A stretch of DNA of 64,000 nucleotides from Myrica gale (lineage: Eukaryota; Streptophyta; Magnoliopsida; Fagales; Myricaceae), in contig OZ005613.1 of NCBI GenBank assembly GCA_963930655.1, positions 7,758,501-7,822,500 of the forward strand, in the 5' to 3' direction. Made by a program: the position numbers and the translations under genes. Positions 22,417-34,237 of this stretch are shown piece by piece. The first letter of the stretch is position 1; each line of letters opens with the position of its first letter. Below the pieces are notes generated by a model. That model saw only the letters and a program-made list of their open reading frames with translations. It was not told the DNA's origin and made no database searches.

Positions 22417-23237
22417 TGTGGGACACGTTTTAGACCCTAAAATTACCTAGAGGGGGTGAATAGTAAGTTAAAATTTTCAGCACAACCTATTTAACCCTAA
22501 TATAGAAAACCTTATACAATTCTTAGAATAAATAAATTTATTGAATATGTACAGATCTGGAAAATATCAGAGAGCCCTATAAATGAAAGAATTTCATTAT
22601 ATTTAGTCAATTTAAACAACTCTAAGATCTCCAAGACAATATCACAAATACTAGGAGTGCAGAAAATCATTGAACTAATCTTTTGAACCAAGATACAAAA
22701 CAACATACCAAGATTTCAAAATTATATAATGTTAATCAATAACAAGCAAATATAAAAGGAATTGAACGCAAATAATCACACACACACAAGAGATTATTTA
22801 CGAAGTGGAAAACCCTTTGAAAGAACTCTTCAAAAGGGAAAAACAACTCCGGGCTCACCGCCCGTTAACCAATCCACTAAATGAGAGAAAAACTTACAGT
22901 CGGTGACATTGTTTACCGCAAAAATTTTGCTACCTAATAAATCCTGAAAGAAGCAATTCGAACGACACGCTCAAACCCCCACGAAGCGGTAGAATCCAAA
23001 ACTTTTGAATCTCTCTCTCACTTCAATGAATTTTGATCAAAGCAAACTTGCTTTAGGACGATTGGAACTCCAATCCACAAACACCGGAAACTCCAATGTT
23101 TACCCACTGTCACAATGGAGTTTTGTTCGTGGTGATGAATCACTTTATCAACACACGGTGGAGGACAATGAAAATCTTGATTCTTCGGGTCTTTAAAAAC
23201 AACCTTTTCTCCAACATTCTAACCTTTTGAACTAACA
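22417..23237 (-). repeat. Copia 5' LTR (minus strand)
   Basis: On the minus strand it starts TGTTAGTTCAAAAGG (23237) and ends GTGTCCCACA (22417). It is homologous to 16425-17404 but lacks a block of about 300 bases present there. Confidence 0.85.
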
Positions 23238-23767
23238 GTCACCAAATCAAATATAAGTGCTTCGTGTACTGATTATTTATATTTATTTTTCTCTCTGCTC
23301 GCAAGTAAGACGAAGCTAGGAATTGAAATAAAGGTGACCGTGTATAGAAAAAATTGAAATAAACAAATAGTCTTTTTGTGTTTTCCTCTAAACCGTTGGA
23401 TGTTGTAACAAATAATAAAAAAAATTTAGCAACAGACGACGAACGTGACTTAATTTTAATGTATTTTAAGGCTTCGGACAAACTCCAAACACCTAAATCG
23501 ACTCTTGTTACATAACTTTGTCCTAAAATTAGTCTTTGCATCTCCCATTCGGCCTACGGTAAGTTTTCACACCTTTGTTCCCGTTGTTCCAATCACTACA
23601 AAAAAATTGAGTTTTAGTGACGAAATTATCGGTTTCGTCACTAAAAAAGGCTTTTTGTGACGAAAATTTTGTTTGTCACCAATTTCGTCACTAAAAGTCA
23701 TTTCTGAGACGAAATAAACTTTTTGTCACTAAAAGGTAATGTTTTGGTGACGAAAAAGTTTGTCAGG

Positions 23768-24910
23768 CCACGATCGATCGGTTATATGACGATCGGTCGG
23801 TATGTTGTGACGAGAAACTCCGTCACAACATGTGAAATCTTTTGGCGACTACTTTAAATCGTCACGCTTAACGTTTGATCACTGATTATTAAACGATCGA
23901 TCGGTGACGAATCAACACCTGTTGAAAAGTGCCGATAGATCGTTTCCTCCTGACGTTGGAATATGCGAGTCGTCGATCGATCGTGGAAGCGTAACCGTCA
24001 TTGTTTTTGAATTCACGATTGATCTTTACAACAAGCGGTCGATCGGTACTTCAGACGAATGGAAGTTCGCCACGTGTAAGACAATAAGCGATCGACCATT
24101 GCCACCTGACGTTGGAAAATGCGAATCGTCGATCGATCGTTGAAGCGTAACCGTCATTTATTCGAATCACGATGGATCGTGATTATGCGCGATCGAGCGA
24201 TCCTGAAAGCGAATGAGAATTCGCCACGTGTAACTAAATGCGCGATCGATCGTCTAAATGAATAGCGATCGATCGTAGTAAAGGATGAACGATTATATGA
24301 AACCGGCAAGCCATTTTTACCGATTACCTCTAACGAATATTCTCAAACTTCACGAACCATTTCGTTAAGCATTGCCTTCCAAAGTACGTGGAATCACTTC
24401 TGGTTATCATCTACATCAAAGGTACGTAGTTATATTAATTTTTAAGAGATATTAAGCTGTTTTAAATGAGGTTTTACTTTACATTTTTTTAATTTGCTGT
24501 ATCTTTCATTTAGGTCCATAAATTGTACTAATTTATGTGTTAATGTATATTTTTGGCGTTTAGGATTGTTTAGGAATCATTTGGGGCTGATTTTGAGCGT
24601 CTTTTGGCGTTTTTTGTAATCTGTGTGTTTTCGTATAAACACCGATTGATCACATTTCACCGCGATCGATTGTAGTGTAGACAGTGAGTCAAACGTTTGA
24701 TCGTCTCAAGTAGACGATCAATCGCTTAATGTTATTTAGCGACCGATCGATAGTGTATGTACCGATGAATCGGTAATTGAAACGATGAGTTTCAAATTTA
24801 ATCACAATCGATCACTGTAATTGACAATTGATCGTCTACCTTACCGATGGATCGCATTTAACAGCGATTGATCGTTGACGATCGATCACTGTAAATGACG
24901 ATCCATCGTT
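23768..24910 (+). repeat. Subterminal GATCGATCG repeat cluster
   Basis: More than twenty copies of GATCGATCG or close variants (gatcgatcgt, gaccgatcgat, gatggatcg), on both strands and at irregular spacing. There are also two copies of a longer block containing 'cctgacgttggaa' (23945 and 24105) and 'cgccacgtgtaa' (24068 and 24223). Such clusters are the expected binding sites of a TnpA-like protein. Confidence 0.8.
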
Positions 24911-25073
24911 AGTTGATGTTGTACTTTTAAAACCCAAAAAGTACACCATTTTGTAGCATTGGATCACCATTTTGTTGTATCGCCTTTAATATTTTTATTT
25001 ACATTATTGTGATTATTTAATGTGATTATTTATTAACGCATATTTATATACAATTGTTGCAGCGTTCGTAAAA

Positions 25074-25450
25074 TGTCAGTAGCTAAGCGTGCACGCACAA
25101 CGAGGGCCGAGACTAGATCGTCGTCCAACGATCAGGAGCCCGCTGATTCGTTGATGACTGTAGAAAGGTGGATGAAGTACTTGAGGGGGCGGCCGGTAGC
25201 CAAATAGCGTCCAGTGACACTATCTGATTCCTTCACCAGCTATCGTGGGTGGATGGTTTCTGTGTTGACTCCCTCGTGCACGAATTTTTTTGTGCGCTTA
25301 TCTCGATAGCCAGAGCACCTGAGGTGCAGATGGAGGTGCGAGGTGTACAGTTCATGTTCTCGGCAGACGTCATTGTCGATTTCCTACACAGAACCACACC
25401 CTTACATGACATGGTGATGGGGTTAGGGTTAAAAGACCCTAACCCTATAC
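25074..25450 (+). pseudogene. Plant-transposon-protein ORF, 5' piece
   Basis: Starts 'MSVAKRARTTRAETRSSS' and continues to a TAG at about 25205. In another frame it has 'VHEFFCALISIARAPEVQME' and 'VRGVQFMFSADVIVDFL'. The wording parallels 'VREFYCSI…MEVTVRNVPIIFSPDEL' of the ORF at 37870. It therefore belongs to the family described as 'putative plant transposon protein' (PF20167-like, from memory of the family pattern). It breaks off at a 'gggttagggttaaaagaccctaa' palindrome at 25420. Confidence 0.65.
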
Positions 25451-25460
25451 AATAGTTTTT

Positions 25461-26266
25461 TTGGCTCAGTTACCGAATAGGTACCTGCGGTATCCAATTT
25501 TTACAAAATAGTCCCTTTGGTATGACTTTCAACAAAATGGTCCATATGGTATAGTTTTGGGACAAATTAGTCCCTCCGTCTAATTGTCGATACCTACTTA
25601 ACAGGAGAGTGTTGTACATGCCACATCAGCACCAATCAGGCGTTGACACGTGTTTTTTTAAGAAAATAAAAATAAAAAGACAAGAGATTATACTTCTTTT
25701 ACACGTTATTTATTCTTGTAAAAAAAGATGAAATGAAGCTTTAAACCTACCACTATCGAATTGAAATCATATTTGGTGTTTTGGTGGAATGTATGAGATT
25801 TGGTATTCACTTCTTAACGAAAGATGCTTTGCCTTCTTTTCGTGGCACTCAAATCCGTTTCATTACATTTCTATATCTTGAATGGTGACATAGGTTTTTA
25901 ATTTAGAGCACACCACTCGCTTGACAAAATGTGTTACGGAAATTTGGATGTCATTTGCTTTTATTATAGCTTTGGACTTTTATCTTTATCTGTTACTTTT
26001 TCGTTTGTGTATCAAGGACGTTATAGTGGTAAGTTTAATTTTTTTTAATGACGTGGAAAAAAATATAATCTGAGACGAATTTTTAATTTTTTTTTCAAAA
26101 AACAAGTGTCAACGCATGATTGGGGCTGATGTGGCATGTACAACACTCTCCCGTTAAGTGGGTAACGACAGTTTGACAGAAGGACTAATTTGTCTCAAAA
26201 CTATACCACAGGGACTATTTTGCAAAAAATTAGATACTACAAGGACATGTACAGTAATTAAGCCAA
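25461..26266 (+). mobile_element. Fold-back (Mutator-like) element, ~0.8 kb
   Basis: Left 'ttggctcagttac' pairs with right 'gtaattaagccaa'. The inverted match continues for about 180 bases, including 'acaaaatagtccct', 'ggacaaattagtcc' and 'gagagtgttgtacatgccac'. The centre (about 25660-26090) is unrelated AT-rich sequence without a protein. The flanks are T-rich, so the target duplication cannot be read exactly. A 17-bp direct repeat, AGACCCTAACCCTATAC, lies outside it at 25434-25450 and 26327-26343. Confidence 0.75.
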
Positions 26267-26445
26267 GTTTTTTAATTAAAAAACAAAATAAAAATGGCGT
26301 CGTTACATCACATTGGGTTAATGTTAAGACCCTAACCCTATACTTCAGATTTTTTTTAATAAAAAAACAAAACATAAACGGTGTCGTTCTCTACGTAAAG
26401 AGAATGGTGTCGTTTGGGTTAGGGTTTAATAACCCTATCGCAGAT
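26267..26445 (+). repeat. ~80-bp tandem duplication beside fold-back element
   Basis: 'ttttttaattaaaaaacaaa…ggcgtcgtt' (26268) recurs as 'ttttttttaataaaaaaaca…ggtgtcgtt' (26350). 'ggtgtcgtttgggttaggg' follows at about 26406. The stretch contains telobox-like AGGGTTAGGGTTT words. Confidence 0.6.
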
Positions 26446-27488
26446 CGCCTCAGCCAGTCAGCGTCTTGCGGTCCTGCGACTCCTGTCGCTCAGCCTCAGT
26501 CATCATCTACTCCCATTCCTAGCAAGGGTGGGCTGCCCCTTTCTCTACTCATTCACTCTCCTCCGTCACTAAGCCCCTCTCCTCTGTCTACGTCGTCATC
26601 GATGCCCACCCTATAGAAATTAGCTATCGTTTTGAAGATAGTGTTTCCAATCTTCATTGCTTTTAAAGATGATTTTTTTGTAATTTTATTGTGAATCTGA
26701 TATTTTTCATTGTGAGTTTGTGAATCTGGTGTTTTTCATGGATTTCTTTTGTGTTTAGTTTTGTGAACTTTTATATTGATAGTTACTATCACTTACATAG
26801 TAAGGGCCAATTATTTAGCCAGCCGATGCCGGTAAACAAATCGATGCCTACATCACTATTAATTAGCCTTCGTTTGGTGCGCATCCACTCTTGGATTGGC
26901 CGGCCCGTACACACTTCTAGTCTAGGAGTTTATATCATCAATGCAGAAGGTTATACTTACGCTGAAGGGTGGGAGATCGTCATCAAGGGAGTTCGAGTGA
27001 GAATTTTCCCCGCATCCTCTCCAATATTTTTTGAATTCAGAGGCGAATAGGGGCTTATCCTGCTGTCGAGACCTCTATGGTATTGCCAGCTGAGGAGATC
27101 TTCCAACTGATGACGAGAGAGTATGAGTATTTGATCTAGTCATCAATGCAGAAATATCTACTTGGGTTTGGCGCATGTTTTACCTCTTGCTCACCCACAA
27201 CATTTACCTGCAACTCTATCACATGGAATGCACAGCCAACCAAGTATAGTTGATGTTGATTGTGGTGCATCTGTAGTTGGTCGGCCTCCCTCTATCCATG
27301 TTCCAAACAGTTTGGGATGAGGCTCTGTCAACTACTCGAGAGGGTCTACCATATAATGTGATGTTGACCCGGTTTATTTTGGATGTTAGGGTAGTGGTCG
27401 GATGTCATGAACCGAGCACGATACAACTCAGACCTTGCAACAATATGACAGCTCAATGTAGCTTTGCACACTGATCGGGGTTCGAACG
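26446..27488 (+). pseudogene. Plant-transposon-protein ORF, 3' pieces
   Basis: Fragments of the same ORF as 25074-25450. 'FQTVWDEALSTTREGLPYNV' (about 27301) aligns with 'YQSIRGEALKIDATNSLPHG' of the ORF at 37870-39075, and 'MLTRFILDV' aligns with 'LLTQFLHAM'. The part from 26446 to 27050 is open in places but does not clearly match. Stops and shifts are frequent. The sequence ends where the gypsy element begins. Confidence 0.5.
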
Positions 27489-28031
27489 CCCCGAACCCTG
27501 GTGGTTATGGGGTTACTTCTATGCATAAAACCGATGAAATTTGGCAAAAAATAAGTAGTCAAAATCAGCTATCACAAAATATACAACTTCATAACAAATT
27601 CACGTTTAAAACTTGAAAACTGTTGAATAAAAATACTAGACTAGAACCTTTGAAACGGTGCTTGATTTCTCATCCTCCCAATCAATACACAATATCGTAG
27701 AATCTAACAAATTATTTATAAAAGACTAATTGCAATCATATTTAAAGAATGACTCTAAATTTGAAAAGATGATAAGAATGACTTGCTATCCATTTTAAAA
27801 TTCAAATAGATTCTTGAATATTTAAATTCAAAACTTTAAAATCTAAAGAGATAAATATAAAACAACTCTTCTTCAAATTTCAAACACTTTTAAAAAATAA
27901 CCTATTCAAGTCAAATAAACATTTCAAACTTTAAACACTTTAAAAACAAGATAGCTTTTTCAAATAATTCGAAATTTGAAATTCAATTAAAATAATATTT
28001 TATTAATAAGAAGAAAATCCTGAGTGGTACA
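27489..28031 (-). repeat. Gypsy 3' LTR, deleted version
   Basis: 543 bases, matching both ends of 28363-30017 but missing its middle (about 28530-29110) and lacking the MITE. It provides the empty site for that MITE at about 27719-27735. Confidence 0.8.
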
Positions 28032-28362
28032 ATCTCCCCTCCTTAAAAAAATTTCGTCCTCGAAATTTGTCGCACCTTACCCAAAGAATAACTCCATAAA
28101 GCCAACCAAATGTATACATGCTTCCGCGGCGTACGCACTTTAATCATTTGACTAATAATCTCACAATTTCTCCAATACTTGATTGAAGCCTAAAACCTCA
28201 AGCTCATCAAATATACGGGCTAAATCACGATCAATATCAAAATCTGTAAAACAATACTCAAGAAATCAATTTGTTCTACCCAATACTACCCTTAGTAAAA
28301 TTAATCAAATCTCTTTCTTATTGTCTACAGAATCTAAAAACCCAATAACTTTGATACCAAAT

Positions 28363-30017
28363 TGTAATACCCCGAACCCCGGTGGTTAGGGGGTTACTTA
28401 TATGTGTAAAACCAGTGAAATTAGCAAAAAATAAGGGGTTGAAATCAGCTATCAAAAAATAAACAACCTTGATAACAAATTCACGTTTTAAAATTGAAAA
28501 CAATTAAATAAAAATACTTCGTTTAAAGCTCTTTAAAAACTGGAAAATTACAAAGAAAACTCTTAGTCTAACTGAAACTCTAAGCATTCTCTCAGCTACT
28601 CACCCAGGCGCCATCTAACACAACTCTCGGCACGCTCTTAAATATCATCTAAAAAGAGAGGACATATAAGGAGTGAGTTCGACAATTCAGTAAGCAAAAT
28701 CATTATGCTAAGGTGCACTTCAAGAGTTACATTTAATAAGTAGGAAATGGTAAATCTCAATCCAAAAAACTATAATTGTAAAATAACTTTTATCTTAAAT
28801 AGTCATACTATAGAAGATCTATTTGACAATAATTGTGCGTCGCGTTTACCCCCTTGATAGGGTTGTGCAGTTGCTACCTAGTTTGTGGATCAGTCAAACT
28901 AAGTCAATACTATGGGTAGAATTCTTCCTTACTTTGGCTTGGTGATGTCCAAGTGTGCACTCGGAACGAACCTACAAAATAAAACTCTGAGGGTTTTCAA
29001 TGAAACATGTAGTTCTCAAATATCACCTCGGTCTTTTAGGAAAATCTAGCATAATAACCCGCTTACCTCGTCATTCGTAACACTAGAACTCTTTATCAAT
29101 TAACCTTAAAGACCTAGAGAATCTAGACTAAAACCTTCGAAAGGACGCTTGATTTCTCATTCTCCCAATCAATACACAATATTGCAAAGACTAACAAAGT
29201 ATTTATAAAAGAATAGGGGTAAACTCATAGTTATCCCCCTATGTTTGGGAAAAAATCAAGTCAGTACCCTTATTTTTTAATCCGACAATTTGAGACTCAT
29301 AACTTTCAAAACCTATCAATCTTCGCCCCCCCGTCTAGACCAGGCGTTAAGTCCGACGAAAATTCATGAAAAATGACCGAAATGCCCTCTAAGGCTAAAT
29401 TAAAATATGTATATATATATATATATATATAAATTTAAGAAATAAATATATTATTGAAATAGAATTTCAATATAGTTTATTTAAAAAATATCATTTTTAA
29501 TGAATTTTTTTAATATTTTTAGTAATGTTATTTTGGAGGGGCATTTTGGTCATTTTCATGCTTTTCTGTCTGATTTAACATCTAATTTAGATGAGGGGCG
29601 AAGATTGATAGGTTTTGAAAGTTATCGGTCTCAAATTGTTATATTGAAAAATAAGAGAGCAACTTGATTTTTGCCCAAACATAGGGGACTAACTATGATT
29701 TTACCTCAAAAGATCTATTGCAACCCTATTTAAAGGACTCTAAATTTGAAAAGATGATAAGAATGACTTGCTATCCATTTTAAAATTCAAATAGATTCTT
29801 GAATATTTAAATTCAAAACTTTAAAATCTAACGAGATAAATATAAAACAACTCTTCTTCAAATTTCAAACACTTTTAAAAAGATAACCTATTCAAATGAA
29901 ATAAAACATTTCAAACTTTAAACACTTTTAAAACAAGATAGCTTTCTCAAATAATTTGAAATTCGAAATTCAATTAAAATAATATTTTATTAATAAGTAG
30001 AAAATCAGGTTGGTACT
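28363..30017 (-). repeat. Gypsy 5' LTR with inserted MITE
   Basis: 1,655 bases, of which 492 (29216-29707) are an inserted fold-back element. The low end is TGTAATACCCCGAACCCC on the plus strand. On the minus strand this is the LTR 3' end GGGGTTCGGGGTATTACA, followed by the PBS. Confidence 0.82.
29216..29707 (+). mobile_element. Fold-back MITE inside gypsy LTR
   Basis: Ends GGGGTAAACTCATAGTTA and, reversed, GAGGTAAAATCATAGTTAG. The inverted match runs about 120 bases ('cctatgtttggg', 'aaaacctatcaatcttcgcc'). The flanks aaaagaata and aaaagatct fit a worn 9-bp duplication. The other LTR (27719-27735) has one uninterrupted copy of this place. An (AT)n run lies at 29409-29432. Confidence 0.8.
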
Positions 30018-30540
30018 AATAAGATTTTCATACTCATTGTGTTATATTTTACATTGCGTTTATTATACATACACATTATTAAATACTAAAAATATTTTCA
30101 TATTCTCATATATGTGTTGCGATATGTACATACATGTTTAAATAACATTGTACTAGTAATTTGTTACGTACATCTTTACTTAATAATGAGATTTTCATAC
30201 ATGTACTACAATACTTATAAAGTTAATAATATTGTGTTTATAGTGATACGTACACATCATTAAATTAGTAGTAATAGGATTTCATACTCTCATACATGTG
30301 CTATGATACTTACATGTGTTTGCAATTATTTACACGCCATTAAGTACTAATATAATTTGTATACTCTATTAGTACTTAGTACTTAATAACACTCTTATAC
30401 ATGTACTATCATACTTACATAGATAAATGTATTGTGTATGTTACACTTATACATAATTAAGTACTAAAAAGATTTCCATACTCCTACACCTGTGCTATTA
30501 TACATCTATAGTTAATAAAATTATACTTATAATTTAATTA
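30015..30540 (+). repeat. AT-rich tandem repeat, ~90-100 bp units
   Basis: About six diverged units share 'taataNgattttcatactc', 'catacatgtgctatgatacttacat' and 'acacattaagtacta'. The units begin near 30015, 30077, 30181, 30265, 30345 and 30451. No coding potential. Confidence 0.75.
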
Positions 30541-30559
30541 CATTTCATTTAAGTAATAA

Positions 30560-32817
30560 TCACATTGTGTTTAAGTTTTGGAGAAACAATTCAAATAGAA
30601 AATGCATCGTTCGAACGTTAAAAAGTAAAGAAACGACGTTTTTGTATTATCTAAGCAAGGTTCGAACAGTATTTGAATAACCAATAGAATGTTATTTGAA
30701 TACTAACGACGTGTCTAGATAAAAAAATCAAGAGTGTTTGAATGGCCACCCCAAACTCAAATACCACATACGAGACAGTGAGCCTCATTTCACCTCAAAC
30801 TCTCAAAACAATAAAAAAAAAATCAACCAACATTCTTTTTACACCGTTTCTTAGGTTTTTTGTCTCATTGTTGTTGGAAAATGCTCAAATGGAGCTTGCT
30901 TGTGTTTTGGAGGAGAGTTTTATCAATTTAATCAATGATTTTATTAGTTTTTTAGGTATAAATTTTTTATTGTTGTGGCTTGAATTTTTAGACTAAATTG
31001 ATGTTTAAATTCTCACAGGTAGTTTTATATGTGTTTAGGGTTGTTGAATGCATGTTTTATGAGTAAAAAAATATGTTTTCAGGATTGATTGAGAGCTTTT
31101 GGATCGGTAATTTTCGTGGGTTTTCCGCAGCGTTCGAACGATATTGCTAAATTTTAGGTTATTTGTAGGGATGACAATCACGTTCGAACGAAAAATTTAC
31201 GTTCTTCAGACATATTGTCTTTGTTCAAATGTCTTCGATCGTTTTTAAGTTTTTTAGACAAATTAGAAGTATTGCATTATGAACGACAAATCTAAATGAA
31301 AGGTGTTGGGCGTCAAATGGATTTGCATCAATGTATTAATATTAACATCCAAGGGAACCTAATAGAGAGAATAATAAAAGCTGATCCAACAATTTTCAAA
31401 TCGTCATCTTTCATTCCATGGAAAGAAATACAGAGCAATAATCTAGTCAGAAGGACTGGACTTCTGAAAACTTTTTTGCCACACATCTGACCTACAAAGC
31501 AGTTTTGGGCAAAATAATTGTGGCATCAAGTTTGTTTTCTTCCAAACTAGAGCATGCAAATAACTGCTTTGTTGATCTAATATGTGGCCAAAATATTTTC
31601 AGAAGTTTGGCCCTTTTAACCAGGGTATTGCTCTCTATTTCTTTCTGTAGAATGAAGGATGTCTGTTTGGATAATGTTGGATCAACTTTTGTTATTCTCT
31701 ACATTTGTTTCCTTTGGATGTTAAGATTGTTACATGATGCAAATTCATTTGAGGCCCAACACCTTTCATTTAGATTTGTTGTGCAGAATGCGGAACTTTT
31801 AAGAAAAACGTTTTGAACGTGTTCAAACGAGAACATTACATACAATAGGTGTAAACATGTTAGATATAATCCTTCACCAACATCAGCCTTATCAAGGGCC
31901 TGAGCTTTTCTTAGTATGGGGATTAGAGCACCTTCACAGAGAACGACATCGAGTAGTTGTACAGGTAAGTTATATATATATATATTATTCAGGTCACTTT
32001 TTTAATAATTATTGTTGTCAATAATTAATTCTTATATTGATTACAATTTCTGATTTAGGAAGCCGAGCATGCACGACGATTTGAAAAAAGTATTGAAGCA
32101 GTTTAGACCCGCAACGATGGCCAAGAGACACTATTTTTTATTGAGTATTATATTTTAATTGTTTCTATGTTTTTTTAAAATTTTGATTAATTATTTAACA
32201 TTACATTTTGTTAATAAAATTTTTATTTTATATATTTTTTAATAATTTTCTAGCAATTTTAATTAAAAAATGAAAAGAAATACGTTCCAACGTTAAATTT
32301 AGCGTTCGAACAACAATGTGTCTCTCGACGTTTGATCAGATTCGAACGATTCAACATTTTTGTTCCTTAAATGTTCGAACGCTGATTTGTTTTCTTGCCC
32401 AAACGCTCGGATCTGGATATCAAACAGATATAACGCTATCTGTTGGAACGTATAAAAAACGTGTTCGAAAGTGTATTTTCTTAACGTCTGAAACCGTGCG
32501 AACGTTTACGGCACAAAGCGTTGTAACGCATTGAGAATGGTTAGAACATTTCCTTTTACTACGTTGGAATGGTATCCCAAATAACGAACATCACATTATT
32601 ATTTTTGTTCGAAAACGGATTTAAATTTACCGTTAGAAGACAGATCGAACGTTTCACATAAGTGTTGGAAGCCGTTCAAACATTTATTTCCACTATCTGT
32701 TGTAAAGAGTTCGAATGATAAAATTTATTTTGGGACAGAACTGCCGGTCCCGAAAGGGTATTTTTTGGGACGGAACAAACTTCCAGTCCCAATTTTTATT
32801 TTTATTTTTTGTAATGT
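30560..32817 (+). mobile_element. CACTA right part with GTTCGAACG subterminal motifs
   Basis: The right end is 'ttttttgtaatg' at 32817, i.e. CATTACAAAAAATAAAAA reversed. It is preceded by inverted 'gggacggaa'/'ccagtccc' units (32729-32805). GTTCGAACG and close variants recur from 30610 to 32710 on both sides of a plainer core (31300-32250). No left CACTA terminus is visible. ORFs at 31296-31490 and 31505-31816 have no domain I can name. Confidence 0.65.
31296..31816 (+). other. Unrecognised ORFs in CACTA core
   Basis: Two short open stretches in the core of the GTTCGAACG element: 64 codons from 31296, then 103 codons from 31505. Codon composition looks more gene-like than the AT-rich surroundings. 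They may be pieces of a transposon ORF or a captured transcript. No domain, splice pattern or homologue was recognised. Confidence 0.3.
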
Positions 32818-34237
32818 AGTTGTTTGGTCAGTTGGCGTGAGTCGCGTGACTGATGGAATTCACCTCAAAAACGTTTTTGGGACGGAAAAAGCATATTTTG
32901 TTGTATTTCGTGAGTCGAATGTGATAAATATGATAGCATATTCACTCGTTTGACATTTTACTGTTGCTAACGGAATTCCACGTAGCTGTATCGCCCATGC
33001 TCGACCCGACCAATATTCTTTCATGGGAATGACGAACTCGACTACTCAGCACGTTGCTTATATAATGCTTACCTCCGATCTTTTTTGAACTGTTTTCTCT
33101 TTTTTTCCTGCAAGTATCTTCTGATAATTGATATCCTTAATTTCTCTGTTTTCGTTTTCTTCATGCACGAGGAAGCTTCCTTGAACGCACTTATGAAAAC
33201 TACATACGAAGGTTCGAAAATTGCAGTCAGATACAGTGAAAAGCACCATATCATCATGATATTACATTGTAGAAAATGTGGACATGGGCTTAGTTAGAAC
33301 TCCATTAATTAAACTTGCTCGATCAGCATCACAAATAGTTGTACAGCCAATGATGAACCTAATTTCCCCATTAATGGTCGCCGTATCGACCAGTTATGTC
33401 TTAGAAGGCGCATTAACAACACGTAATTCCTATAAACAAATGCTTGCGATATTGTCTGTCTCGTTCCGTGTTACATCACCAAAGTGCATTGAAGTTCGTT
33501 AAAGTTGGACACCGTTTTAGCTTTCTCCTGGGTCTCTATGATCTGTCTTTGTAGGATTATTTGCTTTCTCTGATCTGTCTCTCTTCGTGGGGTGTTTGTT
33601 CTTATATTTTACTTTTAAGCATGTGCCTTCCCTTTAACTACCTTAGGGGTTCCTTCCCTGATTAGTTCGTGAAATTTTTCATTACTCGTTGAGTTCTCTT
33701 TCACGCTTTGCCAAGGCAAACAGAGAAAGAAAAATCTCTTAATTTCACGCTACCGGCCAGCCATGTCTACAGCAAGGCTAACTTTTGCTTTCCTTTCTTG
33801 TCGGAAGTCGTAGGGCCGGGTTTAAAGTCATTCAGCAATACATTTAGCGATTCCATCATCAGCAAATTATATAGGCCCAGATGATGGCTATACGATAAGA
33901 TTTATAGCACGTGTGAGTAGGTTTACAAATCATGCACATCGATCCTTATCATAGCTTCTCACCTTATGAAACATGTATGATTTTCGTGCGCCATTATGAG
34001 AAAGTCCAAGAGAGATGATAAAATGCATTACTTCCACACAATGTATGAAATAAGGCTCGCTTTCTATCCATGCATAAATCTTAACTTTATTGATCACAAC
34101 AACGTGCCATTAATAATGCAATAAATATAAATTTTGGATGCCGACTTAATAGAGAACAAAAGCTGATTTTTTCGAGGGTTAGATTAGTTTGTTAGTCTTA
34201 TTAACTTTATATAGTTCTAGTCAAATATAAATGTTAA
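32818..34237 (+). other. Unassigned region
   Basis: No mobile-element boundary or protein domain was found. Short ORFs on both strands (33085-33297, 33278-33502 and their mirrors) lack recognisable features. A pyrimidine-rich patch with 'gatctgtct' direct repeats lies at 33540-33600. Confidence 0.5.

Larger units (their letters stand above)
16425..23237 (-). mobile_element. Ty1-copia retrotransposon, minus strand, truncated
   Basis: LTR copies lie at 16425-17404 (3' LTR) and 22417-23237 (5' LTR). In element direction the order is 5' LTR, PBS (rc of 'ctctgatacca' at 22404-22414), gag (22389-21600), then a jump through an inserted CACTA element, then integrase C-terminus, RT and RNase H (20486-19020), a long non-coding stretch and a purine tract (rc of 'ctctccctttgac', 17407-17419). 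The zinc knuckle, protease and integrase core are missing at the CACTA insertion point. The 3' LTR is truncated at its low end, so no TSD is available. Confidence 0.88.
23594..27488 (+). mobile_element. CACTA element remnant with CGATCGATCG subterminal repeats
   Basis: The left end CACTACAAAAAAATTGAG at 23594 is followed by inverted 'gtgacgaaa' units. About 1.1 kb then carries many GATCGATCG-type palindromes (23768-24910). After this comes a broken ORF of the type seen in the element at 34725-42520. A fold-back element (25461-26266) interrupts that ORF. No matching right terminus is visible; the element is cut by the gypsy element starting at 27489. Confidence 0.75.
27489..30017 (-). mobile_element. 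Miniature Ty3-gypsy element (minus strand)
   Basis: In element direction: 5' LTR 30017-28363 (about 1.16 kb once the inserted MITE is removed), PBS (minus-strand TTGGTATCAAAG at about 28350-28361), an interior of only about 330 bases (28032-28362), purine tract (rc of atctcccctcctt), then 3' LTR 28031-27489, which has lost about 600 bases from its middle and its last few bases. The interior keeps the tail of the polyprotein (minus-strand 'aaatttcgaggacgaaattt'), a hallmark of plant chromovirus-type gypsy elements. LTRs begin TGTACCAC and end GGGGTATTACA. Confidence 0.82.

Noticed and set aside
25420-25450. Interstitial telomere
   Set aside because: Only two to three CCCTAA units, imperfect and next to an insertion border; too short for a telomeric array.
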